From Unio delphinus (taxonomy: Eukaryota > Mollusca > Bivalvia > Unionida > Unionidae): a stretch of 64,000 bases of DNA. Within the stretch, counting starts at the first letter, position 1. Each line of letters opens with the position of its first letter. The position numbers were made by a program, and so were the translations under genes. Under the pieces are notes generated by a model. The model searched no databases. It saw only the letters and a list, made by a program, of their open reading frames with translations, and was not told where the DNA came from. This document shows, piece by piece, positions 36,906 through 48,681 of this stretch. The stretch covers positions 17,923,001 through 17,987,000 of the forward strand of contig JAQISU010000022.1 of assembly GCA_029339505.1 (NCBI GenBank), written 5' to 3'.

Positions 36906-37149
36906 GAAAACATTTGCTGCTTGTAAGAATCTCATAGAGTCGTTTTCTGGATCATCATATATGATAGTGGCGAAGGTCTTTAACGAAACAGAACACAATT
37001 TTTAATTTCGTTAGTCTTGAATCTACTTGGTTAGTGTGCCAAGCTATAGGATATTGCAACAAAATTGACGATGTCCTCATGCCTTGTGAACTGTTCTTGC
37101 TATACGACTGTTTTTTTTTTAGCCATAAGTAGTTATCTCTCAATTGCTC
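36906..37149. other. junction sequence between A2 and B
   Basis: Nothing recognised apart from weak coding-like frames next to the repeat. Confidence 0.3.
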
Positions 37150-38067
37150 TAACTTCTAGCTTCTTCCGATAATTTAAATGTTGGAATATCTTCTACACGT
37201 ATATTATACTTCGCAACAAATTTTTTCTCGTTCTAGGATCATCATCTTCTGATACTTTTTGAATAATTTGTGTATTAAATACTTCCATGTCAAAGATAAT
37301 TTTATTACATATTTCTACGACGCTGATAAATTCTTTTTAGGTGAGAGTACCAGATTCGGTAGATACCAACAACAACGAAAAATCGTTATTCATTGCTGAA
37401 ACATTTACAGTGATTTTATCTTGTCGAGTTATGTAATATCTATCAAGATGTCGTGTTATTGCGAAAAAATCTAACTTTGTATACTCGGTATACTCCTATA
37501 ACTTTTTACCTGATTATCAAGTTTTATCTTGTCGGTAATATAATCAGATTTTTTAAGTTAGGGTGGTAAATCAACGGTTTCTTGTCGAGGTGGATTTTCA
37601 GGCCAACCCAGTATTGTCCTTATAGAACTCTGATAAATATCTACGACATATCCTGGCGAGTTTATCTCAATGGCAGATGATAACGTCGGCTCGTGAACTG
37701 TTATAGCGATTTTCGATTCTTTTCCAGTAATGGATTTTATTCTGCGCTGAAATTCATTATTGATTTGTTCAATTTGGTAGGACCCAGATGGTATGGAAAC
37801 AACGTTCCAGTCAGGAGTCCCGTCTTGTTTATTCTTACTCACAAACACCAGGGAATTATTTGGTTGTTGACCACCGAATGGTACTGATCTGATATTTGGC
37901 CAACTATGGTATACTCTCAGTTTTGCTATTGCTATTTCCTTCACGGAAACCGCAGTAGGGAAATTGACACTGAACTAAGGATTCGTTGAGGTTATTGATA
38001 TCATGCTGGTTTTCACCGGTGTGGTATTTTTCGCTATTCGTTGAAGTAGTTCTTGCAATGTCGCCAT
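37150..38067 (-). pseudogene. B penton-like protein, 3'-truncated
   Basis: Start ATG at 38067. 37944-37558 is open and reads 'KEIAIAKLRVYHSWPNIRS', almost identical to E3. The 3' part is degenerate and cut near 37150. Confidence 0.75.
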
Positions 38068-38520
38068 TGTTATTATATTCGTGTTCTTTTTCTAATTTTG
38101 ACATCGCGGAATCATAAACACGTACCCTCGCCGAGAACTCACTATCAGATATTAATGTGTCATCGAGTGACGACGATATCATCGAGGATAATTGGGAGTA
38201 TGCGGTTGACACAACATGGAATTTAACTACGTAGTCTTGTAGTTTACGATGGCTGCATGATGATATTTTTTGTTATATCTAAAAAATTTCCGCGATTGTT
38301 GTCGCCGCTGTATATAAATTGGAACAGCTATCGGGGCAACCACTGTCACCGAGGAGAATATTATACCAGCTCCGGTGATTACACCTGATACCGAGTACAC
38401 GGTAACGTCAACTGCGGTGATTCTTCGTCGGTATTCTTTTATTTTTTGGTGAAACTTGAAACTCCTCACTGAGTGTTTTGAGTTTAGTTTGAAATTCTCT
38501 GACCTGATCATATTGATACT
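37904..38520 (-). pseudogene. B membrane protein, frameshifted
   Basis: The frames 38511-38227 (two hydrophobic stretches around 'VITGAGIIFSSVTVVAPIAV') and 38212-37904 ('MISSSLDDTLISDSEF') match the E3 181-aa protein. The tail overlaps the penton-like start once, without the duplication found in E3. Confidence 0.7.
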
Positions 38521-38540
38521 GCAGTGGTGTCCACGTAAAT

Positions 38541-39377
38541 GATCCGCATTGAATCGCGTACACGTTATTTATGATATTTTTTTTGTTCGTGAGGGATTTT
38601 TATTTTTTCAAGTTTTTCTATCATCCTCGGTAGATCATCCTTGATGGCATCGTTGATCGTTTTAAAATCCGTGATTGTCCTCCTTATTTCCACGATTGCA
38701 TCTGAAAATGATATCTCTTCGCGAATAATCCCTAATCGCTGATTAATCGCTGTTATTTCAAAGAGTTTCGTGATAATACCAGTGAGATCTATTTTAACAT
38801 CATCGGGTTTCGAATTTTTTTTAACAAAAAAATTATCAATGGAGTTATCGGTCCTGTTAAAGTTTTTACGTAACGTAGTAAATTGAGATACATGAGCGTC
38901 ATAATCGGATCGCAATGTTGCCAAATTATCGATAGCAGATTTTACGTGTATGATTTGCAACTCGGGTTGCGAACGTGGAATACCAAAGAAATTATATATC
39001 GGGGCTTCGATATTATCAATTATACTCTGTTATAATCGACCAAAATTAATTATATGATCGTTGTATTCTGATTGTTGTTTTAGTTGGGCATCCACAATAA
39101 TTGAAATGAGGTTTCAGTTTACCCTGATCGGTAAACAACGCGATAGTATCTTCTACTGCGTCGCGTTGTTTTGTCAAAATGTCATCAAGGGAAACATTAC
39201 TAGTTTTCAATTTATCCTGACGATCTTGAAATACGACTTATTCATTGGGATCAACACTTGCTAAGTTCAACATCTCGTATATTTCATCTTCGATTATTTT
39301 TTTTAACATCACTGGTTGTAGATGTTACTGCGGTGTTTTTTTAGGATTGATAGAGATCTCCCCCAAATATCAATCAT
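38541..39377 (-). pseudogene. B fibre-like protein, C-terminal domain mostly deleted
   Basis: The coiled-coil part (38960-38565) ends 'MIEKLEKIKIPHEQ'. The beta-rich C-terminal domain is reduced to a short stub (38520-38565) fused to the membrane-protein gene. The start matches the E3 fibre ATG (39377). Confidence 0.65.
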
Positions 39378-39398
39378 GTTATTTTATATAATTTCTCT

Positions 39399-39755
39399 TT
39401 AAAAGCGATTACTCGTATATTCATGTACGGTTTTATGTGGTGGTTTTCCCGATGATGAAATAGCGTTGAGGATATTCAATACTTCTCTGCCACATATTGG
39501 TGGGTCATTTACTTTCTGTGCTGGTAGCGTAGAATACCAGATAGTAGTTTTTAGGTGGTTTATATAACGCATAAACAACTGCACGCGGATCAATCGCGTA
39601 TGCAACCCAGTGGCTCCAGGTCCGCTGCTGTTATCGAGATTAATAATACCGGTTTCAACGTTGTTTTGGTTGTTGTGGTAATTGATCTTTCATAAAGACA
39701 CCTCTAAAGTTATTTTATCGCAAATATTTTAACAGCATCGAGTAAATTTGACATG
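39399..39755 (-). pseudogene. B adenain-type protease, decayed
   Basis: 39605-39399 covers the last third ('TTIWYSTLPAQKVNDPPICG', catalytic Cys). The N-terminus starts 'MSNLLDAVK', supporting the E3 start. The 12-base stretch forming the hairpin at the E3 stop is absent here. Confidence 0.7.
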
Positions 39756-39849
39756 GGAACTATTGTTGTTAATAAACTGTTCCTAGTCTCAGGCCGTTTC
39801 GTCTGTACGCTGAATGCGGAGTTCCTGGTAATCTTAGACCTTTTTTCTA

Positions 39850-40095
39850 TTTTTGTATCCCGGTCCCTTTTCTGGTTCATATGATTGAGCAATGCTGTTT
39901 ACTGCTTTTGCACCAAGAGCTCCAGCAGCTCCTAACGCGGCGGCTTTACCAACTAAAATTAATGCTGGAATAGCAGCGAGAAGTGGGAATACACCACCTG
40001 ATTTTATCATGTTATTAATTTTTTTTAGCTGATTCCGATTGCAATTGTTTAATTTGACCAGGAGTTAACGTAACACTAACAACACTGTATGACAT
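39850..40095 (-). pseudogene. B pVI-like protein, decayed
   Basis: Start at 40095. Ala-rich hydrophobic part recognisable around 39900-40000. A deletion removes part of the N-terminal repeats. Confidence 0.55.
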
Positions 40096-40139
40096 TTGAT
40101 TAATAATAGATTGATCTAATTGCTACATTACATAGTTTT

Positions 40140-40158
40140 GAAAATATTACATATTTTC
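40140..40158 (-). terminator. hairpin on the B capsid stop codon
   Basis: GAAAATAT-TAC-ATATTTTC, a perfect 8-bp stem, 3-nt loop. The stop codon (40147-40149) lies at the tip. E3 has a different 8-bp stem at the same place. Confidence 0.6.
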
Positions 40159-41584
40159 CACAGGTGCATCAATTACTTTCATTCGTCCACCAACACCTTC
40201 GAGTAGCATTGATTTGTCACTGAGATTTACAGCTACTTATTCTGTAACCACCAATAGGAGGAGCGGTTACACGAGCTCGAAAGTATATTTCAACGACTGA
40301 TTGTCTGGTTAAGTCAAGATGTTCCAATGAAAAGTAGTAGATGGGATATAAGTTTTAAAAATATCAATGTGATATTTGCAGACCGGTATCTACATTATTA
40401 TCTCGTCCCATAAATGAAAGCAAACGATGAAACGCGCGTGCTATTTGTTTTTGTTTTTAATCAAAAAAATTATCCTCGGTTGGTTCCTTTGACCGTTTAC
40501 ACTCAAGGAGACTTCATTAACACCAAATTTATCAAATATCATATGGCTGTGTGATTGTGAAACCAATCGCTCCCTATCCTGTAACGCAACAAATATATGC
40601 CGTGGCGCATAAATGCCTCGTTTTGATGACAGTTGCTAAGTACATGTACCATTCATATTACTCTCCACCATATCCGTGGTAGTTGTTAGCCAACTTAGTA
40701 ATGACTTGCCACCTGTATTCATAAATGATAGTAATTGTTGCTCTGTAATAATTGATTGAGTCATTACTGGCATCCACAGTGCTCGTTTTGTTATATTCAC
40801 CTTTCCACAGTCATTATCCGGATTTGCAGGATCTACTGGAAACCTCCAGATTGCATCATTATCATCACCTTTTCGCACTAAGGCTACTGTATGCTTCGCT
40901 CCGTAGATAACTTTTCTAACATTTCTGCAGAATCCAAATATATGATGTAGTGGAATCGCGCATGAGAATAATCTACGATCTCCTTTCAACATTGATACGC
41001 GTGTTGCAACCCTTATTTTGTAAAAAAGATTAGTATTTATCATCATATCTTCGTTATCAGCAGGATCAGGAGGAACAGCAGGATTAGCACCAGCAACAGG
41101 GGTACCACGATCCATTGGTAGTCTTAAATTATACTGGGCTGGTTCGGGATGATCATTAATGTCCTTAGAGAACATCATAGATGGACCTGCCGATCTTGTA
41201 TAATCATCAGAGTATTTTGCTAACCCCATTATTGTTGTGGCAACATCAACATCACGCTCTATGGATTCAATCTCCGTTCCATCAATCATGTATCTAGCAC
41301 GTTAAATAGCGCCATGATACCATTATTAACAAAGCAGACTTTGGTACCATGTGAATATGGCGGATCATTAGCAGCACGATTATCTGTTACAATTTCTCCT
41401 TCTACTTTGATAACGCTTCAGAGGGTAGAAAGAATTTGCTGGTATCCTGGACTTGAAATTCGATTCTTGATCGAAGATTCGGTTGTGTTGCATTATAGGT
41501 AAAATATTGATAATTAAGTATTGAATCATCTTTGCGCACTGAGGCGTCCATATCAAACGCTGTGTCAGGGGACAGTTTGTACAT
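40147..41584 (-). pseudogene. B major capsid protein, frameshifted
   Basis: Open segments 41608-41402 and 41289-40636 match the E3 capsid protein closely ('DVDVATTIMGLAKYSDDYTR', 'FSCAIPLHHIFGFCRNVRKV'). The start by comparison with E3 is the ATG at 41584 (MYKLSPDTAF). Frameshifts near 41290 and after 40636. Confidence 0.8.
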
Positions 41585-41629
41585 ATTATTATATATTTCT
41601 TGATCCAAATCGTTATCTCGCTCGCGATT

Positions 41630-42056
41630 TCAAGCCACTTCCCGCTATCATATTTGCAGTAATATTATCCTGGTAGGTGCTCAGTGATGCTTTATTTATT
41701 ATTTTAATAATACTTGCAGGCATAATTTCCGTAGATAGTATTGGTCCTAGTGATTTCATCACTGATGAAGTCATTGGTTTCCTTCGCCGCTAAACTAACG
41801 CTAATAGTTTTTCTTCAGCCGCGGAAAATGCTTTCCCGGCAACATCACCAACAGCGCTAATACCCTTATCACGACTAACATCAAAAACTTTCATTGATAA
41901 TTGTTTTGCGATTGGTGCTATTTTTGGAGCCATTCTTGTAAATAACCCTGCAATGGTATTACCGAGACCATCTCCACAGTACGCTCTATAAACAGGCAAT
42001 AATGAGTTTACTATATAGACCGTAGTTGGTTTTCTGTGGTTGTAGTGTATGATCAT
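41630..42056 (-). pseudogene. B pX-like protein, frameshifted
   Basis: 42056-41790 reads 'PVYRAYCGDGLGNTIAGLF' as in E3. The C-terminus is out of frame. Confidence 0.7.
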
Positions 42057-42084
42057 CTTATTTAAATACTATTTATTTAATAAT

Positions 42085-42132
42085 AAAATCGTAAACGATT
42101 TTCATTGTAAACGATTTTCAATCCTGCGGATT
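42085..42132 (-). terminator. two hairpins between the B 351-aa-type and pX-like genes
   Basis: AAAATCGT-AA-ACGATTTT (42085-42102) and AATCC-TGC-GGATT (42120-42132) follow the stop of the 351-aa-type gene. E3 has CAATT-TTTC-AATTG at the same gene boundary. Confidence 0.45.
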
Positions 42133-42149
42133 TTCAAGAAGTCATCAAA

Positions 42150-42972
42150 TCAATCACTATGGTAACCGTAAAAATCCCTTGAATTTTCTGCTAGCTCATT
42201 AATAAACTCTCTGTATACATCACTATCCATGATACCACCATCAAATAGTCGTCTGCAGATATCAGCTGCCTCATTAATTACTTCCGGTGAGTTATTTCCG
42301 GCTCGTTTCCCTCCTAAGAGAATTTCTAATCGTGATATATCCCCGAGAATACTATTAGAACAACTAACTTAACCACTACCTGGTACCCTTGGAGTTCCAC
42401 TCTGAGAAAATCCATTTCCATTTGTTTGTTTTTTAGTAATACCAGTTGCAACCTGCGAAGAGGATTGTGTTATATCAAAAAGTTTTGATCGTTCTGGTAA
42501 TCTAAGACTTCCAGGATCTGATTGCCTCTGTGTAGAATATTTAACTTTTTTTTATTTCTTCCATAAAATCATTATATGTATCATCATCATCAGATACCTT
42601 AGATACACCTGTATACGCACGATATAATCCATTATACCACATTTTTTACTCATGGCAAAATAATCATTGTGGATATACTTTCTTCTCTGAGGAAAACTAT
42701 TAATGACGAAATTAGCTAATTCTTCAATATTATTAAATTTAATATTTCTTATTTCATCTAATTTACCCAGGTGGAATTTATCATTGAATGCAACTCGTCT
42801 ATTAGCAATATCACCTTCTTCTTCTTCTTCTTTTTCTTCTTCTTCTTCTTCTTCTTCTTCTTCTTCTTCTTCTTTTTCTTCTTCTTCTTCTTCTTCTTCT
42901 TCTTCTTCTTCTTCTTCTTCTTCTTCTTCTTCTTCTTCTTCTTCTTCTTCATATTCTTCTTCTTCCTCTTCT

Positions 42973-43004
<32 letters not shown>

Positions 43005-43448
43005 TTCTTCTTCTTCTTCTTCTTCTTCTTCTTCTTCTTCTTCTTCTTCTTCTTCTTCAGGTGTTAGGGATAATATCAATATGCATCATGGTTCAAATTC
43101 TTTTTGAGTTTGTTGAGCGGCTACTATATCACCAGGGATTTTTTGTAAAGATTTTTGCGTTCGTTCAGTTTCCCCTGCTGTTTTTTCAAGCATAGAAAGA
43201 AGAGGAGCTTTTTTTCTTTATCCTTCCTCGGGAATATCTCCCCATATGGCTCTTTCAGTGGTCGATACGACGTCTTTAGTTGCTGTAGAAATGGGTTTGA
43301 ATAGTTGTTGAGTGTCCAACGCAAAGTCCGTTTGATGGTCCTGTCTCGTTTGGGGCATCTTTGGAACGGAATCACGAAATGGAAAAAATTTCTCAATCGC
43401 ATCTAATCGTTTTTGTGATAATTTAGTTGTCAGTGCTTCACCCACCAT
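42150..43448 (-). pseudogene. B 351-aa-type protein with a giant poly-Glu insert
   Basis: Matches the E3 351-aa protein at both ends: start 'MVGEALTTKLSQKRLDAI' at 43448, stop at 42150. The linker is replaced by a (GAA)n tract (42814-43059) coding on this strand for ~80 Glu residues. Frameshifts flank it. Confidence 0.7.
42814..43059. repeat. (TTC)n/(GAA)n microsatellite
   Basis: About 246 bp of TTC repeat on the plus strand with a few interruptions. Poly-Ser and poly-Phe frames on the plus strand are artefacts. Confidence 0.95.
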
Positions 43449-43793
43449 TATATTAATGTACGATCTAAATGCAGTGACAAAGTCACCAGTGACGAAGTTA
43501 CCAGTGAAAAATCCGTAGATTGCTTCACCCATCCCCAATTTTCTACATTACTTCGCGTAGTGATGAATCACCAGTGACAAACCATTGACAAAGAAACCAT
43601 TGATTTAATAACCGTGCAAAAAATCGTCTATAGAATGTTGTTCTAGTTGAGTAAGCGCACCTGTCTATTGTATACTTACAAACAGGTATGGGTATTATAC
43701 ACGTCAATCCATGGAGGCGAGCAAAGGATAATTCTCAGTTTGTCGGATAATCATTTTTATTGTTTTGATCTTCGAATTAATTGTGCGTTTGAT

Positions 43794-44083
43794 TTAAAGT
43801 AGCTGCGCAAATTTTTTTCTTATTTTTTCGACAACAGTGAATAACGGGACGATTTTTTTTATATCATTTTCATATGCGAATGAGTCATAAATAGCGTGCT
43901 GAATTCGCTTGATAAAAGAGTACGCTTTTGGCAGCACGTATTTATTACTTCGTGCATTATCTTCAATATCTTGAAAATCAGAAAAAATCTGATCACAATT
44001 TAATTTATTTGATAATTGAATTCCTTGATTTTTCAAATTTAAAATTCGGTTATAATCTCGTTTATATTTTCAGAATTCATATA
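43794..44083 (-). pseudogene. B 133-aa-type protein, with stops
   Basis: Corresponds to the E3 gene 56309-56665 ('FSDFQDIEDNARSNKYVLPK'). The N-terminus 'MNSENI' is separated by two stops. Confidence 0.65.
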
Positions 44084-44139
44084 TATAATAATATATTATA
44101 TTTCTAATATATTTTCCAAAAAACAAATAAAAAATTTAA

Positions 44140-44465
44140 TATTTTTCAAAAATAAACAATAGCTATGACCTTAGCTGGCCTTTGTGTTTTTCATAGGGTT
44201 CTTTTAATTTGAGATTTATTCTCTTTGAGACATTTTTTCTCTCTTCTTTATTCTTTTTGGGGACTTCTTTCTTTCTTTTTCTCTTTGACCCTATGACCGT
44301 TTCTTTTAGCCGATAGTTCATTCTGAACTATCTTGTCGGGTTACCCTAGTGTGTGGCTTAGAGCTTTTGCATCCATGCTATTGTTTATTTTGGGGTCTCA
44401 ATTGTTCTTGGAAACCTCCACCAAGAATTAATTTCCCGGGGGTGCAAAATCACACCGTCACGTAT
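44140..44465. other. unidentified insertion with several strong hairpins
   Basis: About 320 bp that replaces the 3' end of the HNH endonuclease gene in B and has no match in E3. Complementary arms include TAGTTCA-TTC-TGAACTA, TTCTTGG with CCAAGAA, and CATAGGGT with ACCCTATG enclosing a pyrimidine-rich stretch. It could be a small structured RNA or a short mobile element. I recognise neither. Confidence 0.4.
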
Positions 44466-44469
44466 TTAT

Positions 44470-44741
44470 TCACTCTGAGAAATTGCTTGAAGATTATCTA
44501 AAGAGTTGTTTATAGGATTGGAATCAATATGATCGATTACAAACCCATCTTTTATCAATACATGGAAACACTCATATGCGATTCTGTGATTAAGATGACT
44601 TTTCCCTCCAGAATTGAATATAAGCTATCCAAGATTATTAACAACACCAACTAGTTTCTTCAGTCTGCGGTTTCTGACAATACCGTCAAGAGATGCTTCA
44701 TAATTGGTAATCACGGGATGTTGTTGAAATTCTTGGTTCAT
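44470..44741 (-). pseudogene. B HNH endonuclease, 3'-truncated
   Basis: N-terminal two thirds of the E3 HNH gene; start at 44741. The C-terminal module is lost at the insertion. Confidence 0.65.
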
Positions 44742-44754
44742 TTATATACTAAAT

Positions 44755-45106
44755 ACTATTTGTCTAATTAATTAATTGGTTTAATTATATACTTGGGAAT
44801 CTATCAATATAGTCTTGAGGTGTTATTATGATTTTGTCATTGACGCTGTCAGGGACAGAGTCAGGGTCATTGATGGAATCTTTGATTCTCTTATTAAAAT
44901 AGCGCTTTAACTCTCTGTATCGCTTACCACCACAATTGAGACACTACTGCGATTTACCACGCACACCTACCCCACAGCGGATACAAGGTTGCGGACCTAA
45001 GCTCCCAGGATGTAAACTTTGTAAATTATATCCACATAATTCATTTCGGCATGCTTTTTTTAAAAGCAGTTACTGATCCTATCATAAGCCATTTGCAATG
45101 ATTCAT
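44755..45106 (-). pseudogene. B small zinc-binding protein, decayed
   Basis: Corresponds to E3 57216-57578, with the same 'MNHCKWLMI' start at 45106. One cysteine-rich part is frameshifted. Confidence 0.6.
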
Positions 45107-45149
45107 TATATAATAAGTTCTTTATTTAAATACTTGTTTTAATTATAAT

Positions 45150-45240
45150 AAGGAGGAGTTCGAGAGATTATCGAAAATTACGCCTTGGTAAAATGTTGAA
45201 TTCAATCTCGATAGAGTCTCTCCACTGATGTACCAAAGAG
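45150..45240 (+). pseudogene. B remnant of the Lys/Arg repeat ORF
   Basis: A single diverged unit ('EFERLSKI'-like) precedes the polymerase gene where E3 has five units. Confidence 0.4.
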
Positions 45241-45259
45241 TCTAATAAGTTATAGAAGC

Positions 45260-46755
45260 ATGATAGGTAAAATTCGTGATGGTGTCAATGAGTTCAAGCG
45301 CGATGGAGCAACTCACTGTTGGTCGACATTTCGAATAGATGGTAGTGTTGATGCTATCATTAACGACGAAAGAGCAGAAGTGATAATCTCACATCTTCAC
45401 CAAAAAAGTATTTTTTTAAGAGTAAAATTCATTATCCGCTCAGAAACGGGAATTGGATTACACGCGACAAATTTGAACCCATCTTGAAAAAAAGAGAACC
45501 GCCATTGTGAGTCAGGATTCCAAACCAGGAATTCTGACTGGAATTGACAAACCGTATTACGAGAGATCGTATCCTGTAACAGCAGTTGTTTATTGGATCT
45601 ATCCGATAAATGATAAACCGAGTATTGAAAAACAAAAACCAATGAAATATTTGTCGTTGAATTGTGTAGCAGAACGAATAATAGAACACTTCACAAATGC
45701 ATTGCGTGGAAAGAAAGATCTAAGACGCAAAAAAAATAAATGAATGGGGATTAACAGTGAAAGAGAGCGGAGCAACAATTTAAAATGTGGCTGCGTTAGA
45801 ACGGATACTAAAATTACCAATATCCGCAGAGACAGTAACAGGCGAGATATTATACGACTCGAAATATAAATCGAGAGGATCTCCAGTCAAAATTATTGAC
45901 CATAATGCACACGCTTGGACACCTGCGGTAACAATATTTCCCCAGGATAGAACCATAAAATATTACACGGGAAATCTATTTGATTTTATATACGAGTTAA
46001 GTGAAAAAGATTCTCTGTCAGTGTGGTTACTTCACAGTTGTGAAGACGAAGAGGGTAAATTCGATCAATTTGTAAGACCCAATGGCGAATTATACCGTAC
46101 TGAAACCCTCCAAAACGAGATGAAAAAGATAGCTAGTGGTTTTTCAACGGATTACGACGAACAATTATTAACAAACTGTTTTACAATTCCGTCAGTTGCA
46201 GCTCATTTCACGAGAATGAGAAATCTATGAAACCCAACTCACGCAGAATTTCTGTCAGATATCGAATCAAGCTGCATCGAGTACAACCATGGTGTATTAT
46301 GGAATACAACATAGGCCCCTAAAATTATTATCTCGGTTGATATGATTGCGTGTTATCCAGGGAGTTTTCTTGGGTACGGAGAGTTCTCTGAGTACTTCAA
46401 ACGTTTTGGACATCCCACACATGAGATTACCGGCGTTGCGATTAATGGATCACTGCCTGATTTTGATCTCACCGGATTCGCTCGTGTGGTATCATTTGAA
46501 TTGGCTAAAGGACTTCATCCGTGTTGTTATGTTTGGTTTGGTAGACACATCTCTGAAAAACACTGGATGCCAATAGTATTATTACTGTATATGATTAATT
46601 CTAAAATGCTGATATCGCTGATTGTCAGTGAAGCAATTATATCATATCGAGCGCAGACTAAAGTCTGGTTACCACAACCCGGTCTAGAGAGTATAATCAG
46701 CGATAACAAAAAACAATTCCCTGATCTCAAGAGAGATGAAACAACGAGGAATTAA
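45260..46755 (+). pseudogene. B DNA polymerase B, frameshifted
   Basis: Starts 'MIGKIRDGVNEFKRDGA' as in E3. Open segments 45787-46230 and 46342-46755 include motif A region 'SVDMIACYPGSFLGYGE' and 'GFARVVSFELA'. At the place where E3 has a TGA, this copy keeps the Trp codon in a shifted frame, so E3's stop is a recent change. The polymerase is cut after 'KKQFPD', joining helicase sequence directly. Confidence 0.75.
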
Positions 46756-47050
46756 TGATTACACTTATCACAGTTTCTTTCAATGGAAAGGTGACGAATG
46801 GACTCCTGATCGAATGGGTGAAAAACATATTCCTGAAGTCATGATTTCGGATGAGATATGCACAGTGTTGTTAGATATATTACAAAGATTTCTCGATTGG
46901 TTATTTGCTAGCGAATACAAAAATGATAATGTGTGGTTAACCACGACCATTTGTCGGTTTGTCTCCACATAATTTTTTGAAGAATTTTGTAGACTATTAT
47001 GAAGAAATTAGTACTGATTATAGATCACTTGATGAACAATTACCACATCG
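46735..47050 (+). pseudogene. B helicase fragment
   Basis: Matches the middle of the E3 helicase ('YHSFFQWKGDEWTPDRMGEK', then Walker B-like 'ISDEICTVLLD'). It ends at 'YRSLDEQL', where a deletion jumps to the zinc-ribbon region. Confidence 0.7.
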
Positions 47051-47152
47051 TACACACTTACCACCAAGTGCTGATCTGTTATTTTTAGTTGTAATCGTCG
47101 TCGAGTCGTTTGTGCTAGTAGGCTTCTTACATGTCACACAGTATAGATACAT
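47040..47152 (-). pseudogene. B zinc-ribbon part of the phospholipase protein
   Basis: Minus-strand match to the first ~37 codons of the E3 zinc-ribbon/PLA2 gene. The PLA2 part is deleted. Confidence 0.55.
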
Positions 47153-47170
47153 AATTTATTGATAATAAGA

Positions 47171-47420
47171 TGAATGTAATTGATTTGTCGGCGACAAAAC
47201 GCGAGAACCAGTTAAGTATCATGATATTCGCATGATTATAATCGGACCATCTGGAAGTGGCAAGACGCAACTGCTACTTAATTTGATAACGAGATGGATA
47301 AAATGAGATAAACTATATATGATTGCTCCTAGTGTAGACGATCAGCGATGTTACGAGGTGTTAAAGGATTTTAACGAGAAAGCAGAATCGGAAATCGACT
47401 GATGATACTCTAAGATACAA
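47171..47420 (+). pseudogene. B packaging ATPase, truncated and frameshifted
   Basis: Starts 'MNVIDLSATK', which supports the second ATG as the E3 start. Walker A 'GPSGSGKT' is preserved in one frame. Similarity ends near 47420. Confidence 0.7.
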
Positions 47421-48062
47421 ACTTCGTCGAATTAATATTTCCAGAAGTACATGCCGTAAAAGTTGTATGAACAGAAGTAAAATGTAAACGAACAACTCGG
47501 CCATTTTAGTTAGGTTTGCAATTCACCTTGCTATTATTAGTTCGGACCATAACTGTACTCTCAATATGGCAAACTTGCTAACCATCGGGAAACGTGTATT
47601 CGCATAAAATGACTGTCAGTCAAGGGACCGGGTTGACTGGAAGCATACAAATTTGGCAGCCCCTATTACTTGACATTGTGATGTTTGCTAGTTGCCTTGA
47701 ACGGAAGACCGAATGTAAATGGAAAATATAACGCTCATTGCATTGCGACTAGACTTCATGCAATGAGATAATGCAGTATCTCTATACTCAATGCCGTAAT
47801 TTATTGCGTGTGAAATATAATATTAATATTGTATTGCCTATTTTGGATCAGATAAATACATTTTTCGCAAAACATAGTGTAAATGAACGTTTAAAATGAC
47901 GCTTCTAATAAAACAAATCTTTAAAACCAGTGTGTACTATTTGTTGAGATACCACACCCACCCATCATTTAAGCCAATCTTTAATATAAATTGCTCTTAA
48001 ATGATAAAGTAGATTTAGGTATTGGAATATTTTTTCTATTGTAGATAGCACGGCTTTGAGCC

Positions 48063-48159
<97 letters not shown>

Positions 48160-48414
48160 GCCTTCTCTTTGTGGTCATGCTGCATGTTCTGAGATTAATA
48201 ATGTTTTTGAATCAGATGTAATCGAGTCGAAACATCTCATTGTGGATATACGATATACTCATTTACAAGCAGCATGACTAAAAACTTGACTGTTTCAGAC
48301 AGACATACATAAAAACACTGAAACTGCAGTTTTTATAATGAAGATAAATAAAATATAAGTGTTAGCATACGTAAAGTCTGGTTTGGTGCCTTATATTTAT
48401 CTTGTACCATCATT
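47421..48414. other. host sequence between B and E3
   Basis: No gene recognised. A (GA)n microsatellite occupies 48067-48154. Confidence 0.4.
48067..48154. repeat. (GA)n microsatellite
   Basis: About 44 GA units. The frames across it are artefacts. Confidence 0.95.
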
Positions 48415-48660
48415 GTTAAGCTATGTGGTAACTGTGAGGTAAACAGATCGGAATGTAGGATTTTAGATGGTGAGGCCAAGTGACATCTGGCAAGCTATGC
48501 TTCGTTACTGAACTTTTGGTACTGATGATGAACCAGGTATGTCAGTACAATTGATTGGTACGCTGTGAGTTATGACATAAGCAACATCTGATGAAGTAGG
48601 CAGACATCGATGCACGGTTGTTGACGAAATCAGTCTGTGACGCAAATATAGAATTAATAA
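48415..48660. repeat. dispersed host repeat, copy 3
   Basis: Third member of the family at 8590 and 8985. E3 is inserted 20 bp beyond its end. Confidence 0.65.
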
Positions 48661-48676
48661 ACACATCCATGGGATA

Positions 48677-48681
48677 CGACG
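48677..48681. repeat. target-site duplication of E3, left copy (CGACG)
   Basis: CGACG immediately precedes the left terminal repeat and recurs at 63990-63994 immediately after the right one. Polintons usually give 6-bp duplications. Here the sixth base does not match. Confidence 0.65.

Larger units (their letters stand above)
37150..47420. mobile_element. Polinton fragment B (E3 lineage), decayed and internally deleted
   Basis: In E3 order and orientation it holds remains of penton-like, membrane, fibre-like, protease, pVI-like, capsid, pX-like, 351-aa-type, 133-aa-type, HNH and zinc-protein genes (-), PolB and helicase (+), then the zinc-ribbon (-) and ATPase (+). A deletion removes everything from mid-helicase to the zinc ribbon, including the integrase. 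No terminal repeat was seen at either end. Confidence 0.85.

Noticed and set aside
42703..43107. Poly-Ser, poly-Phe and poly-Lys frames over the TTC repeat
   Set aside because: Only the minus-strand Glu frame continues homology to the E3 351-aa protein; the others are repeat artefacts.
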